Source: Thiosymbion sp942492625 (GTDB taxonomy: Bacteria; Pseudomonadota; Gammaproteobacteria; Chromatiales; Chromatiaceae). From it: a stretch of 64,000 bases of DNA. Where the stretch lies: NCBI GenBank assembly GCA_942492625.1, contig CALOFM010000036.1, forward strand, positions 28,904-92,903, written 5' to 3'. Made by a program: the position numbers and the translations under genes. The notes beneath the pieces were generated by a model. That model did not search any database, had not been told where the DNA came from, and saw only the letters and a program-made list of their open reading frames with translations. Below, piece by piece: positions 55,253-64,000 of the stretch; the first letter of the stretch is position 1, and each line of letters begins with the position of its first letter.

Positions 55253-55822
55253 ATGAAATTTCAGCATGCCGATTTCGAGGAAGCTCTAGTCATGTCAGGT
55301 CCCCCTGCGCTGCGTCCTACCGCGACTCGCTATTCCCTCGTAGAGGAGGGTAGCGTACGGATGGCCCCGCTCCTCAAAGCACCCGGGTTGCTCGAGGAGA
55401 TGGGCGTCCATCCCGAGGCGGTGATCGCCGCGGCGGGGCTGGACGCAGCCCTGTTCGAGGACCCGGAGAACAGCATTGCATTCGCCGACGGAGGCCGGTT
55501 CCTTGCGCTCTGCGCGGAGCGCACAGGCTGTCGGCATTTCGGTCTCCTGACGGGCTCGCGCTTAGGCGTAGATGTGTCGGGGGTGGTCGGCCAACTCGTC
55601 AGCAGCTCCCCGGATTTGGCCACCCAGCTCCGGCGGGTGCTGCGCCGCATGCTGATCGGCAGTGCCTGCCAGCCCGAGACCTGCCTGGGGCCGATCGCCA
55701 ACTGTTTGTCGCGTAATGCAAATCGCGGCCTCGGACGATACGGCAAAATTTGGGTGATAAAATACGAGATTACCGGTTCGGTGGCGAAGTCGGTCGGCGC
55801 CCGCCGCCATGAATTCGGATGA
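55253..55822 (+). pseudogene. Truncated AraC-family regulator (ligand domain only)
   Basis: The readable part is the Arabinose_bd N-terminal domain of an OruR-type AraC regulator: MAPLLKAPGLLEEMGVHPEA, ENSIAFADGGRFLALCAERT, CRHFGLLTGSRLGVDVSG. It degenerates after RRVLRRMLIG; the DNA-binding HTH is absent. Paralogous to the intact regulator at 44580-45668. Confidence 0.65.
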
Positions 55823-55922
55823 GTTGGCGAAGCTGGCCCGGAACTCGATCGCCGACATGATCAGCATGCCCTTTCAGAACAACGCCAACTTCAATAGAAA
55901 TGAAAAACCTAATAAATGTTAA
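55809..55922 (+). pseudogene. Fragment of an outer-membrane transporter-like protein
   Basis: 37 codons in a separate frame reading SDELAKLARNSIADMISMPF then QNNANFN, the N-terminal motif of the 'neuromedin U'-type outer-membrane beta-barrel family. The frame ends at a TAA overlapping the start of the next gene. Remnant only. Confidence 0.5.
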
Positions 55923-57575
55923 GCCGAGCCTAGCGGTCCTGACCCTGGCCCTCGGGTCGCTCTCGGCGACCGCCCCCGCCTCGGCGGCGGCCGACATGTA
56001 CGACGGGGCCTGGCACTTCACTCTGACCCCCTACCTCTGGCTGCCGAACGTCAACGGCAGCATCGACACCCGGGTTTCGGGTCTACGCGACCGCAATACC
56101 GGGGCCGAACTCGGAGAGGTCAGCCTCAGCACCGAGATCGACCCCAACGAGTACCTCGCGGACCTCCAGTTCGCGGCCAAGCTGACCGCCGAGGCACGCA
56201 AGGGCGATTGGTCGATCATCACCGGACCTCATCGACATCGACTTCGGCGACCAGCGCTCGCGCGTACGCAACATTACCGGGCCCCGAGGGCGGCCCCTCA
56301 CGGCCATCGACCGCAAACTCACCACCAGCCTGTCCACCACCGTCTGGACCCTGGGGGGGCCTATACCGTCGCTCGCAACCCCAAGGCGAACCTGGACGTG
56401 CTCGCCGGGTTCCGCTACGTCGGGGTCGACACCGAGCTGAAATGGGACCTGCGCGGCTCTCGGGACTTCCTGGACACCACTGGCGGCAAGAAACGCAAGA
56501 TAGACGTTTGGGACGCAAGAGCCGCGAACCCGGAGCAGCCGACAGCGGGGGAGGATCGGAATACGGTAAGCCCGGGGGCCCGCACCGGCGAGTCAGCCCC
56601 AACGGGAGGGGGGAGCGAGAGGGGGGAAGGGAAGGGGGGGGGAGGGGGGGGAGGGGAAGAGGACAAGAGGAAGAAGTGGGGGAAGAGGAGGGGGAGGGGG
56701 GGGAGGGGGAGAGGGAGGGGGAGGGCGGGGGAGGGGACGGGGGGGGGGAAGGGGGAGGGGGGGGAGGAAAGGGAGGGGGGGGGGAGGGGAGAGGGGGGGG
56801 GGGAGGGAGGGGGGGGGGGGGGGAGCAGGAGCCCGGGGGAGGGAGAGGCCGCCCTGCGGGCCGGGGCGGGAAGGGGACGGGGGGGGGGGCGGCGGAGGGA
56901 GAGGGAGCAGGGGGGGGGGAGGAGGGAGAGAAGGAAAGCAGCAGGACGCCGAGGAGAGAGGGGGGGGGGGGGGGAAGGGGAAGAGGGGAAGGGAGAAGAG
57001 GACGAGAAGGAGGGAGGGGAGGCAGAGAGGGACCAAGAGCCCCACACAGGGGGGGGGAGGAAAGAGGGAGGGACGCCAGGGAACAATAAAAGGGGAAGAA
57101 GAGGACGGACCCGGGGAGATCAGAACGGGGGATCAGAGGGAAGGGATGCCGATAACGCGCGCACGAGCCCCCGAGGACAGACGACAGAACGACGGGGGGG
57201 ACTCGAGGCGAAGCGGGCGGGAGGAGGGACGATCAGAAAGAGGGAGGGGGACGGAGAGGGGGGAGAAGCGAGGGAAGACGACGGGGAGGAGGGGAACACG
57301 CGGGGGACAGGGAACGGGGGACACCACAGGGGCCCCGGTCGTTAGGGGTCAAAGGCCAGTTGCGCCTTGGCGATGGCGACTGGTTCATACCCTATCACGC
57401 CGACATCGGTACCGGCTCCTCGAACTGGACCTGGCAGGCCCTGCTGGGTGTGGGGTATGGGTTTGACTGGGGGGATGTCAGTCTGTCCATTCGTAGCCTT
57501 TCCTACGACTTCAACGACAAGGACGCGGATCTGCGCATGACCGGACCGACGCTGGGTGCCAGCTTTCACTGGTGA
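55900..57575 (+). pseudogene. Outer-membrane beta-barrel protein gene split by a G-rich block
   Basis: Signal peptide (LAVLTLALGSLSATAPASAA), then DGAWHFTLTPYLWLPNVNGS, barrel strands to GFRYVGVDTELKWDL and RKIDVW. The strands resume at GVKGQLRLGDGDWFIPYHAD and WQALLGVGYGFDWGDV and finish DLRMTGPTLGASFHW, with the terminal aromatic of an outer-membrane protein. Between about 56521 and 57340 lies low-complexity G/A-rich DNA. Two additional indels (about 56222 and about 56360) interrupt the left half. Remove the block and one normal protein of about 260 residues is obtained. Confidence 0.75.
56521..57340. other. Low-complexity G/A-rich block, probable artefact
   Basis: About 820 bases almost devoid of T and poor in C on the plus strand, dominated by runs of G broken by single A or C. 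It falls inside a coding sequence whose two halves match the same protein on both sides, replacing only a few codons. Composition is unlike anything else in the window. Such poly-G is characteristic of dark cycles in two-colour sequencing. Confidence 0.8.
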
Positions 57576-57621
57576 AAACGCTTTTTCTCCACCCACCCCA
57601 CAACCTGGAGATTCAAGCACA

Positions 57622-57928
57622 ATGACGACTCGCCGAGACCTGCTTTCAGCCGCGGCGCTGCTGGCGCCCGTGGCCTTCGCCCTCAAGTCCGTCCAATGCC
57701 ACCCTTTCCTTCTTGGAGGAGAAGGGACTCGCCGGCGCCGTGGTGGAACTCCGCGATCCCCTGCTAACGCGCGATGCGCTAAGCTATCGGGTGACGGTCC
57801 TGGAAGGCGAGATCCCGTCTAGCGCCGAGGTGGCATCGTTATTCATCGACATCATCGGCGTGCCGCTGATACCGCTGTCCTTCGCCGGTGCGCGCCGCCG
57901 CGTTTGGCGGCGCGCTGCCTTCCGCTGA
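57622..57928 (+). pseudogene. Tat-protein paralogue with internal deletion
   Basis: Starts MTTRRDLLSAAALLAPVAFA like the protein at 52083-52625, then jumps from ALKSV to NATLSFLEEKGLAGAVVELR in another frame and ends SFAGARRRVWRRAAFR. About 70 residues of the middle domain are missing and the two parts are out of frame. Paralogue of the intact gene 5.5 kb upstream. Confidence 0.75.
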
Positions 57929-57995
57929 AATCGATCAGTTGTACAAGTTTCCATAAACGACGCGCTAGCGTCCTCTATCCGAGAGGCATCAAGCC

Positions 57996-58370
57996 ATGTA
58001 TCTAAAACAACCCCTTGTATCCACAACCATTGCCATCGTGCTGAGCCTTTCGGGCGCAGTTCTTGCCGAGTCATCCGCCGACGCCACCGCTAAAGCTGCC
58101 GCCGAGATCGCAAAGGACGTGGACTCCGCGGCCGCGGTCACGCAGGGCTCCGCGGACGTCGCAACAGAGGCCGCGGCCGATGTCAACGCAGCCAAGGCGG
58201 CCGGCGATGCGAGCTCGATGGATACCGAGGCGGCCGACGTCGCTTCTGAGGTTACCAACGAAGCCGCCGCCGAGATGATCGAGGCCAAAGAGGTGGCCGA
58301 TGAGGTGGCGAAGGAGGCCAAGACCGACGCCGTGCTCCAAGACTCCAAGACGTTGCTTCAAGGCAACTGA
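57996..58370 (+). CDS. Ala-rich small exported protein
   Basis: 124 residues from ATG 57996 (GAGAGG upstream). Signal peptide (TIAIVLSLSGAVLA) and an Ala/Asp/Glu/Val-rich helical body (ATAKAAAEIAKDVDSAAAV, EAADVASEVTNEAAAEMIEA). Looks like a coiled-coil or disordered-helical periplasmic protein. No family recognised. Highly repetitive composition makes homology calls unreliable. Confidence 0.65.
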   Translation: MYLKQPLVSTTIAIVLSLSGAVLAESSADATAKAAAEIAKDVDSAAAVTQGSADVATEAAADVNAAKAAGDASSMDTEAADVASEVTNEAAAEMIEAKEVADEVAKEAKTDAVLQDSKTLLQGN

Positions 58371-58469
58371 GGTCTTGGTTCGGCTCCCGGCGCCGCGTGG
58401 TGCGGCGCCGGGTCGCGCCCATCAAGAAGCTGCGGAGCGCCTTGATCTTTGAACAGGAGGACTTCCTCA

Positions 58470-58826
58470 ATGAGTCATGAGTCATCCCGCTGCAATCGTC
58501 ATCCAACCCCCTGCCGTCACATGGCCCTATTTCTGGCTGCGCTGGTCCTGAGCGGATGTGGCAACGTCAAAGAAGACCCGACGGGGGAAGTCGCGATCAC
58601 CGTAGAGCCCGGGCAGACAGGAAACTGCGGATACTCGCCCTGTGCGGTCAGCTTGGCTATGCCCGCCGGCAGCGGAAGCTACGAGGTCACCGCAAACGAG
58701 GTGTCGGTGGGCACCTATCCCGCCGGGGAAACGGCCCGCATCGGGAGCTTCTATCAAAGCCAGGCGATCGAAATCAAAAGTGCGAACGTACCCAAGGCCT
58801 ACGTGTACATCCCGAATGTACCTTAA
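58470..58826 (+). CDS. Small lipoprotein
   Basis: 118 residues from ATG 58470 with AGGAGG nine bases upstream. A long n-region with two Cys precedes the hydrophobic segment and lipobox LVLSGC. The mature part is short and beta-rich: VAITVEPGQTGNCGYSPCAV, YEVTANEVSVGTYPAGETA, IEIKSANVPKAYVYIPNVP. Envelope-located; function unknown. Confidence 0.7.
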   Translation: MSHESSRCNRHPTPCRHMALFLAALVLSGCGNVKEDPTGEVAITVEPGQTGNCGYSPCAVSLAMPAGSGSYEVTANEVSVGTYPAGETARIGSFYQSQAIEIKSANVPKAYVYIPNVP

Positions 58827-59039
58827 ACCCACGAGAACGCGGCGGAGAACGGCGGCACGGTTGCCACATGCCCTGTTGTGCTATCTCCGCCGCTCCAGCG
58901 GCCCGAGAGACGGCAGTAGTGAGTGGAATTGAGCTGAACCAAAGACAGGCTTCGGAACCCGGCACGCCGATGACCGTCAGATAAACCTCCGGTTCTGCCG
59001 GGAGGATTGCTGGAACATCGTGCGGCTGCACTGGCTTGT

Positions 59040-59808
59040 TCAGTCGGCTTTTCCTCTGCGTCCGAGAAACAGATAGACGACTAATGCGAGTACGCCGAGC
59101 ACGGCAAATCCGCCGACCCGTGGGTTGAGTTGGCGGATGAACGCATCGATCGCATGCAGATGCTTGTACAGATAGTAGGTTCCCAGCCCCCAAACACCGA
59201 CCCAGAGTAATGCCCCGAGCGACGTTGAAGGCAAACACCCTCCAGCGCATCTCAAGGGGTGCCGGCAACGATGCCGTTGAGCTGGCGCGGGCCATCCAAG
59301 AAGCGCGCCAACAGGATGAAGCCGCCCCCGTAGCGCTCCAACAGCGCGGCGATCTTGGCTTCCCGCACTTCATTCACCCTCAGCTTGCGCGGAGCAGCGG
59401 CCGACCGCCGATCTTCCCGATAAGATAGCCGAGGCTATTACCGCTCACGGCGGCGACAACGGCCAGTACGAGCAGCGGGACGATGTGCGGATGACCGCCC
59501 GCCGACTCGAGCGCACCGGCCATCAGCATAGTTTGTCCCGGGGCGGGCATGCCGAAGCCCTCAACTGTAACCGCCCCGGCAACGCCGATATAGCCGTATC
59601 GCTGAACAAGCGGCTGCATCTTCGCGACGGCATCCTCAAGGTCCCGGGCCATATGCCCTGTCGTGGCCTCGATATCCTGCGTCATCCGAGTCTGCGCAAC
59701 GGATACCGTTGCCGGTACCATCGCCAGGATACAGAGCAGCGCCATCCTGTTTGCGAGCCGAGAGGTGCGCGGTAATCGCCTCAACTTCCTGAACGTTCGA
59801 GTCGACAC
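59040..59808 (-). CDS. DedA-family membrane protein (several frameshifts)
   Basis: N-terminal half reads RYGYIGVAGAVTVEGFGMPA and LLVLAVVAAVSGNSLGYLIG. It shifts frame at about 59392 to RVNEVREAKIAALLERYGGG and FILLARFLDGPRQLNGIVAG, then again at about 59258 and about 59217, where ALLWVGVWGLGTYYLYKHLH continues in the last frame. All four pieces join into one DedA protein (undecaprenyl-phosphate or lipid flippase-like family). A leading signal-like region extends the N-terminus. The breaks are one-base and lie in C or G runs, so sequence error is likely. Confidence 0.7.
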
Positions 59809-59884
59809 GACAGAAGTTCAGCCGCTCGTCCTGTGAGCGCGCACTGGACTCCCATGAACAGGACGAGGAGTCCCATGAGGCGTG

Positions 59885-60353
59885 TCAGAGCGGGGCCTCG
59901 AAGATGAACGAACTGCGGCTGATTATCTTACCGCTTCCGTCAACCACTTCGACGTCCCATGCCCCGGTCCACTCGGGTTTCATGTTGTTGCTAGACCAAA
60001 CCTGATCGACGTCACGTTTTACCTCGAACTTTTCCGTGGCCATCACCGCGCCATTGTACTTCCATCGGTGGGCGACCGTTTGACCCGACATGCCTTCCAA
60101 CACGGTAAAGAAAACGACTGGAACGGTGTTCCTTGATCTCCGTAAGGAAATCCGTCGGCTCCCCATCCACGACGGCAGTAGCGAAAACCGCCTTGGTAAC
60201 GCCGCCGAGCGCGGTCGCCTCTTCTGCGATCTCTGCTTTTGCGGCCGGTGTCGGTGTCGCTTCCGTTGCTTGTGCTTGAACCGTTCCCATCGCCAACAAG
60301 GTCAACAGGCCGGTTGCAGTTCGCATATTCAATACGGTTCTTATCAAGCTCAT
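59885..60353 (-). CDS. DUF2914-domain exported protein (one frameshift)
   Basis: Signal peptide (TATGLLTLLAMGTVQAQA), then VTKAVFATAVVDGEPTDFLT. A one-base shift occurs near 60130, and the DUF2914 domain continues in the next frame as TVPVVFFTVLEGMSGQTVAH, KFEVKRDVDQVWSSNNMKPE, TGAWDVEVVDGSGKIISRSS. DUF2914 is a small beta domain of unknown function in exported or membrane proteins. Frame break is the only defect. Confidence 0.7.
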
Positions 60354-60477
60354 CGATCCTACCCCTTCGGCTTTCGGTGTGTCGGTTTATACGCTGCCCG
60401 GATCAGCAATGTTGACTGAAAGCGCGATTGCAGCGCGCAATGGCGATCGTCACCTGCAATCGCAAAAAATCCAAAAA

Positions 60478-60880
60478 TCATGCCCGCGAGAACCCCAGGT
60501 GGTTGCGCGTCATCGGGTTCTCATCGACCTCCATGCACAGCACGATCAGGGCGACCGCCGGGCTCAGCGCCGCCAATCTGGAAATCCATGCTCGTCTGCC
60601 AGTATCGCGGGCCAACCGAACATTGGCAATATTGACCGCCATGAACAGGAGCAGGAAACCTGCGCCGCCCATGGATGCAATCGCCTCCAGGGGTGCGAAG
60701 TTGGCGATGACGATCAGCACACCTCCAACATAGGCAATCGGAAGCGACCGCAGTGGGTCGACGACGTCTGCAGAGGCGTTTGCGATAAGCTCGAAACCCT
60801 TATAGATCAGGAAGATTGAGCATGGCCCCAGCGATCAGACCGAGGGGCGTCACGTAGTTCTCGGGGCGCACGACAAGGCG
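60478..60880 (-). pseudogene. APC-family amino-acid permease remnant with internal deletion
   Basis: Readable pieces: VVRPENYVTPLGLIAGAM, then after a one-base shift FLIYKGFELIANASADVVD and PLRSLPIAYVGGVLIVI. These join directly to ANFAPLEAIASMGGAGFLLL and NIANVRLARDTGRRAWISRL. The N-terminal helices and the block between YVGG and the ASMG helix (normally well over 100 residues) are missing. Membrane transporter remnant; not expected to work. Confidence 0.6.
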
Positions 60881-60940
60881 GGCCGCACCTTCGGAGAAAG
60901 GCTGTGCGCGTGACTCTGCCGAACGTCTTGACGGTTACCG

Positions 60941-61740
60941 TCAGAACGCCACCACCAGCTTGACCCAAAAATAGGCGATGGCCAAGGTGACGACGGACAC
61001 GGGCAGGCCCACCTTCGCGAAGCTCCAGAATGAGATCTTGAATCCCTTGGCACCCGCCGCGTCAACGACGATGATGTTCGCCAGGCTGCCGATGATGATC
61101 AGGTTACTGGCGAGACCACTGGCAAGCGCCATCAGCGGCCCTGATAGCGGATCCTGTCCGGCAAAAGGCAGAAGCAGCATGACTGTCGGTACGTTGGAGG
61201 TGATGTCGCTCAGGACGGCGGTGACGGCGAACAGCACGTCTGCATCGTGCAGGTTTATTCCTATCCCTCGAAGCCAGGCCACCAAGTCCGTCGATAAACC
61301 GGCCTTGGCGAAGGCCCCGTTGACGATGAACAGCCCGACGAAAAGGATCAATAGATCCCAGTCGACCCGCTCGAGCATGCTCCGGGACACGAATCGGGCG
61401 TTAAAGAGCATCAGCGCGCCGCCGACGGTCGCAACCATGCCGCGGTCCCATTCGGTGAATACGAACGCATAGAGGATAAAGCCCAGCACCAACAGGCCTT
61501 TGATCGTCTCCCATTTGTCCAACGAGGGCTCAGGCACGGCATCCGGCTTCGGGGCATCGTCACGCTCCAGCGCCCAACGACCCCGATACGTGAAGGCAAC
61601 ACCGCCCAGACCACAACGAGTGCCATCAGCGCAGGCACCAGGGCATACACCAGATAGCTGCCGAAGGTCAGATCCAGTCGCTGTGCGATCAGCGTAATGG
61701 ACAAATTCTTGGCCTCGCGGATGGGCGACGAACGCGGAAG
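60941..61740 (-). pseudogene. SLC13/ArsB-like permease, partial and frameshifted
   Basis: The C-terminal part is clean: WETIKGLLVLGFILYAFVFT, ERVDWDLLILFVGLFIVNGA, LSDITSNVPTVMLLLPFAG, ASNLIIIGSLANIIVVDAAG, as in the ArsB/NhaD (SLC13) superfamily. Upstream of a break near 61590 a second frame gives REAKNLSITLIAQRLDLTFG and YLVYALVPALMALVVVWAVL. The N-terminal helices are not found. Divergent from the proton-ATPase gene. Confidence 0.6.
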
Positions 61741-61979
61741 ATCCGTTCCTTTCCGAAGCGCCTCCTTGATCCCGGCGGAGGTCTACACAGCGGCAAAACG
61801 ACGCCTCTACACCAACCACGAGCAGGGCAGGTTGCGCTTGCTTCTGACGGTATGAGGCGGCTACTTTAGTCCCTATCCGGGTAACGGGCAACGCCTGCCG
61901 GGGCGCTTCATGCCAGTACTCAATCGAGTCGCGAACGAACAGGCCCGCGACATCTGCAGGCGTATACAGGAGAGCGAAG

Positions 61980-64000
61980 ATGACCGACGCGAAACCCGCG
62001 GACAGTCAGCCGACAGCGGATGGCATGGGCGATCGGGAGAAGCGACCGGTCGCGGAGGTGCTGGCCGCGCTCGAGGTCAAGGCAGAGACGGATTGAGCAA
62101 TGCGGAGGCCGAGAAGCGGCTCGCAGGTTGGGCCGAACGCCCTCGTCGAGAAACAGAAGGGGCTTCTGGCCAAGCTCTCGGCCTGTTCACGGCCCGATCG
62201 CCTACATGATCGAGGCCGCGGCCCTGGTCTCGGCCTTCCTGGGCCGCTGGGACGACTTCGCGGTCATCTTCGGCCTGCTGATCTTCAATGCAATCCTGGA
62301 GTTCTGGCAGGACCGCAAGGCATCCAGCGCCCTGGCCGCGCTCAAGAACAGCCTGGCACCGGAGGCCACCGCCCTGCGCGAAGGTCAATGGCAGACGGTG
62401 CAGGCATCGACCTTGGTGCCCGGCGACATCGTGAAAATTCGTCTGGGTGTCATCGTCCCCGCCGACCTGAGGTTGGTAAACGGGGATTTCGCCGCCATCG
62501 ACCAGGCGGCGCTGACCGGCGAATCGCTCCCCGCCAACAAGAAGGGTGGGGGACGCCGCCTACTCGGGCAGCGTGGTAAAGGAGGGCGAGATGGAGGGTG
62601 TCGTCATCGGCACCGGTTCCAACACCTTCTTCGGCCGGACCGCTCAACTGGTAGCCGGTGCCGGGTCGGTCAGCCATGCCCAGACCGCCATGTTCCAGAT
62701 CGCCAACTTTCTGATCGTCGTCGCGGTGGTGCTGGCGCTGATCATGGTCGGATTCGATGTCTGGCGTGACATCGTGATCCAGGACGACTGGAAATGGGCC
62801 GACGCGCTCAACATCCTGCAGTTCGTGTTGATCCTGCTGGTGGCCTCCATACCGGTCGCGATGCCGGCGGTGTTCTCGATCACCATGGCCCTGGGGGCGC
62901 TGGCCTTGTCCAAGGAGAAGGCCATCGTCTCCAAGCTCTCGGCGATCGAGGAAATGGCGGGTGTCGATATCCTCTGCTCGGACAAGACGGGCACCTTGAC
63001 CAAGAACATTTTGACGCTGGACGACCCGATCCTGTTCACCAGCAGCGACCCGCAGGAGGTCGTTCTGGCCGGCGTGCTGGCGTCCAAGATCGAGGACCGC
63101 GACGCCATCGACACCGCCGTGATCGGCGCGCTGCAGGATCAGGGCGCCCTCGCCGCCTACAAGCAGCTCAAGTACATGCCGTTCGACCCGGTCGGCAAAC
63201 GTACCCAGGCCACGGTCTCGACGCCCGAGGGCAAGACCCTGCTCGTCTCCAAGGGGGCCCCCCCAGGTGATCGCGGCGCTGACCGAGCTGGACGAGGCCG
63301 GTGAGGAGAAGGTCAAGCAGGTGGTGGAGGACTTGGGCAACAAGGGCTATCGCGCCTTGGGCGTCGCGCGCTCCGAGGACGATGGCGCCAGCTGGAGCCT
63401 GCTCGGCATCCTGCCCATGTTCGACCCGCCGCGGGACGATTCCAAGGCCACCATCGATCAGGCCGCCGTCAAGGGCGTACGGGTCAAGATGGTCACCGGC
63501 GACGATACCGCCATCGCCCGGGAAACCGCGCGCCAGCTCGGCCTGGGCACCCATATCATCCCGGCAGCCGACGCCTTCCCCAAGGACATGGACCCCAACA
63601 ACGTACCGCCGGACATCGCCGAGGCGATCGAGAAGGCAGACGGATTCGCCCGGGTCTTTCCGGAGCACAAGTACGCCATCGTCAAGGCGCTGCAGGATCG
63701 CGGTCACATGGTGGCCATGGTCAAAGACGGTGTCAACGACGCGCCGGTGCTCAAACAGGCGGACTGCGGCACCGCCGTGTCCGGGGCCACCGATGCCGCC
63801 CGCGGCGCAGCGGCACTGATCCTCACGGCGCCGGGCCTGTCCGTGATCAACAGCGCCATCGACGAGGCGCGGCGGATCTTCGGCCGGATCAACAGCTACA
63901 CCGTCTACCGGGTGGCGCTGACCATGGACATCATGTTCCTGGTCGTGCTGTCCACATTGCTGCCGGACTTCACGCCCCTGACCGCGATCATGATCGTCGT
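61980..64000 (+). CDS. Plasma-membrane-type proton P-type ATPase (frameshifted; cut by window edge)
   Basis: Type IIIA (fungal/plant PMA-like) P-ATPase from ATG 61980 (MTDAKPADSQPTADGMGDRE). Features: GPNALVEKQKGLLAKL, YMIEAAALVSAFLGRWDDFA, AALTGESLPANKK, VASIPVAMPAVFSITMALGA, phosphorylation motif CSDKTGTLTKN, KGAPPQVIAAL-like nucleotide region, MVTGDDTAIARETARQLGLG, DGVNDAPVLKQADCG (KDGVNDAP where the family has GDGVNDAP), then the first C-terminal membrane helices before the window ends. One-base indels occur at about 62091, 62115-62205, 62546 and 63260, mostly in G or C runs. Pumps H+ outward if intact. Confidence 0.8.

Noticed and set aside
56208..57345. Several Gly/Arg/Glu-rich or Pro/Ser-rich frames in the G-rich block.
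   Set aside because: Low-complexity DNA gives long open frames automatically; the block is probably artificial.

Overview
The window looks like a high-GC gammaproteobacterial chromosome, most likely a purple sulfur bacterium (Chromatiaceae). The best marker is a Gly/Tyr/Trp-rich exported protein at 32580-32960 that resembles the sulfur globule envelope proteins of Allochromatium. The order rnr-rlmB and the proximity of a glrR-like regulator to purL are also gammaproteobacterial. No rRNA, tRNA, CRISPR array, transposase or integrase was seen.

Layout. 1-22 kb is mostly housekeeping: rnr (cut by the left edge), rlmB, a minus-strand operon glrR-like/HPt/SDR/trmO, purL, a Cys-rich secreted repeat protein, a MerR-type regulator, a DsrE-like exported protein, and a CadC-type membrane regulator with TPRs. 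Next come an MBL-fold protein and a tight five-gene pterin cassette (FolM-like reductase, FolK, divergent FolP-like protein, EgtD-like methyltransferase, FolB/X-like protein), then mrcA. 22-27.3 kb holds nos accessory genes nosDGHFLY without nosZ. 27.5-31 kb holds a permuted ATP-grasp/alpha-E protein and a transglutaminase. 31-35.8 kb holds a HEPN-like remnant, a GNAT protein, the sulfur globule protein and a VWA protein with seven C-x16-C repeats. 35.9-39.3 kb is a copper/thiol island (copA, a CopZ-like protein, a DsbC remnant, a small Cys-rich exported protein).

39.5-58 kb is an accessory region. Three unrelated periplasmic proteins (a DUF3604 remnant, a sulfatase and a DUF1254/DUF1214 protein) share an almost identical signal peptide plus LysM leader. 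They lie among PpiC and HupE remnants, a fatty acid cis/trans isomerase-like cytochrome, AraC-type regulators, Tat-exported paralogues and an AI-2E-type permease with a large insertion. 58-64 kb holds small exported proteins, then dedA, DUF2914, APC permease, SLC13 transporter and proton-ATPase genes, mostly broken.

Quality warning. Many genes carry single-base indels, often in G or C runs. Several others keep both ends but have lost an internal segment (nosD, dsbC, hupE, the DUF3604 gene, an APC permease, a Tat-protein paralogue). One outer-membrane protein gene is split by about 0.8 kb of G/A-only-like sequence. Some of this may be real decay, but sequencing or assembly error is likely for part of it. 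Intact genes (purL, mrcA, the sulfatase, the VWA protein, the pterin cassette) are reliable.
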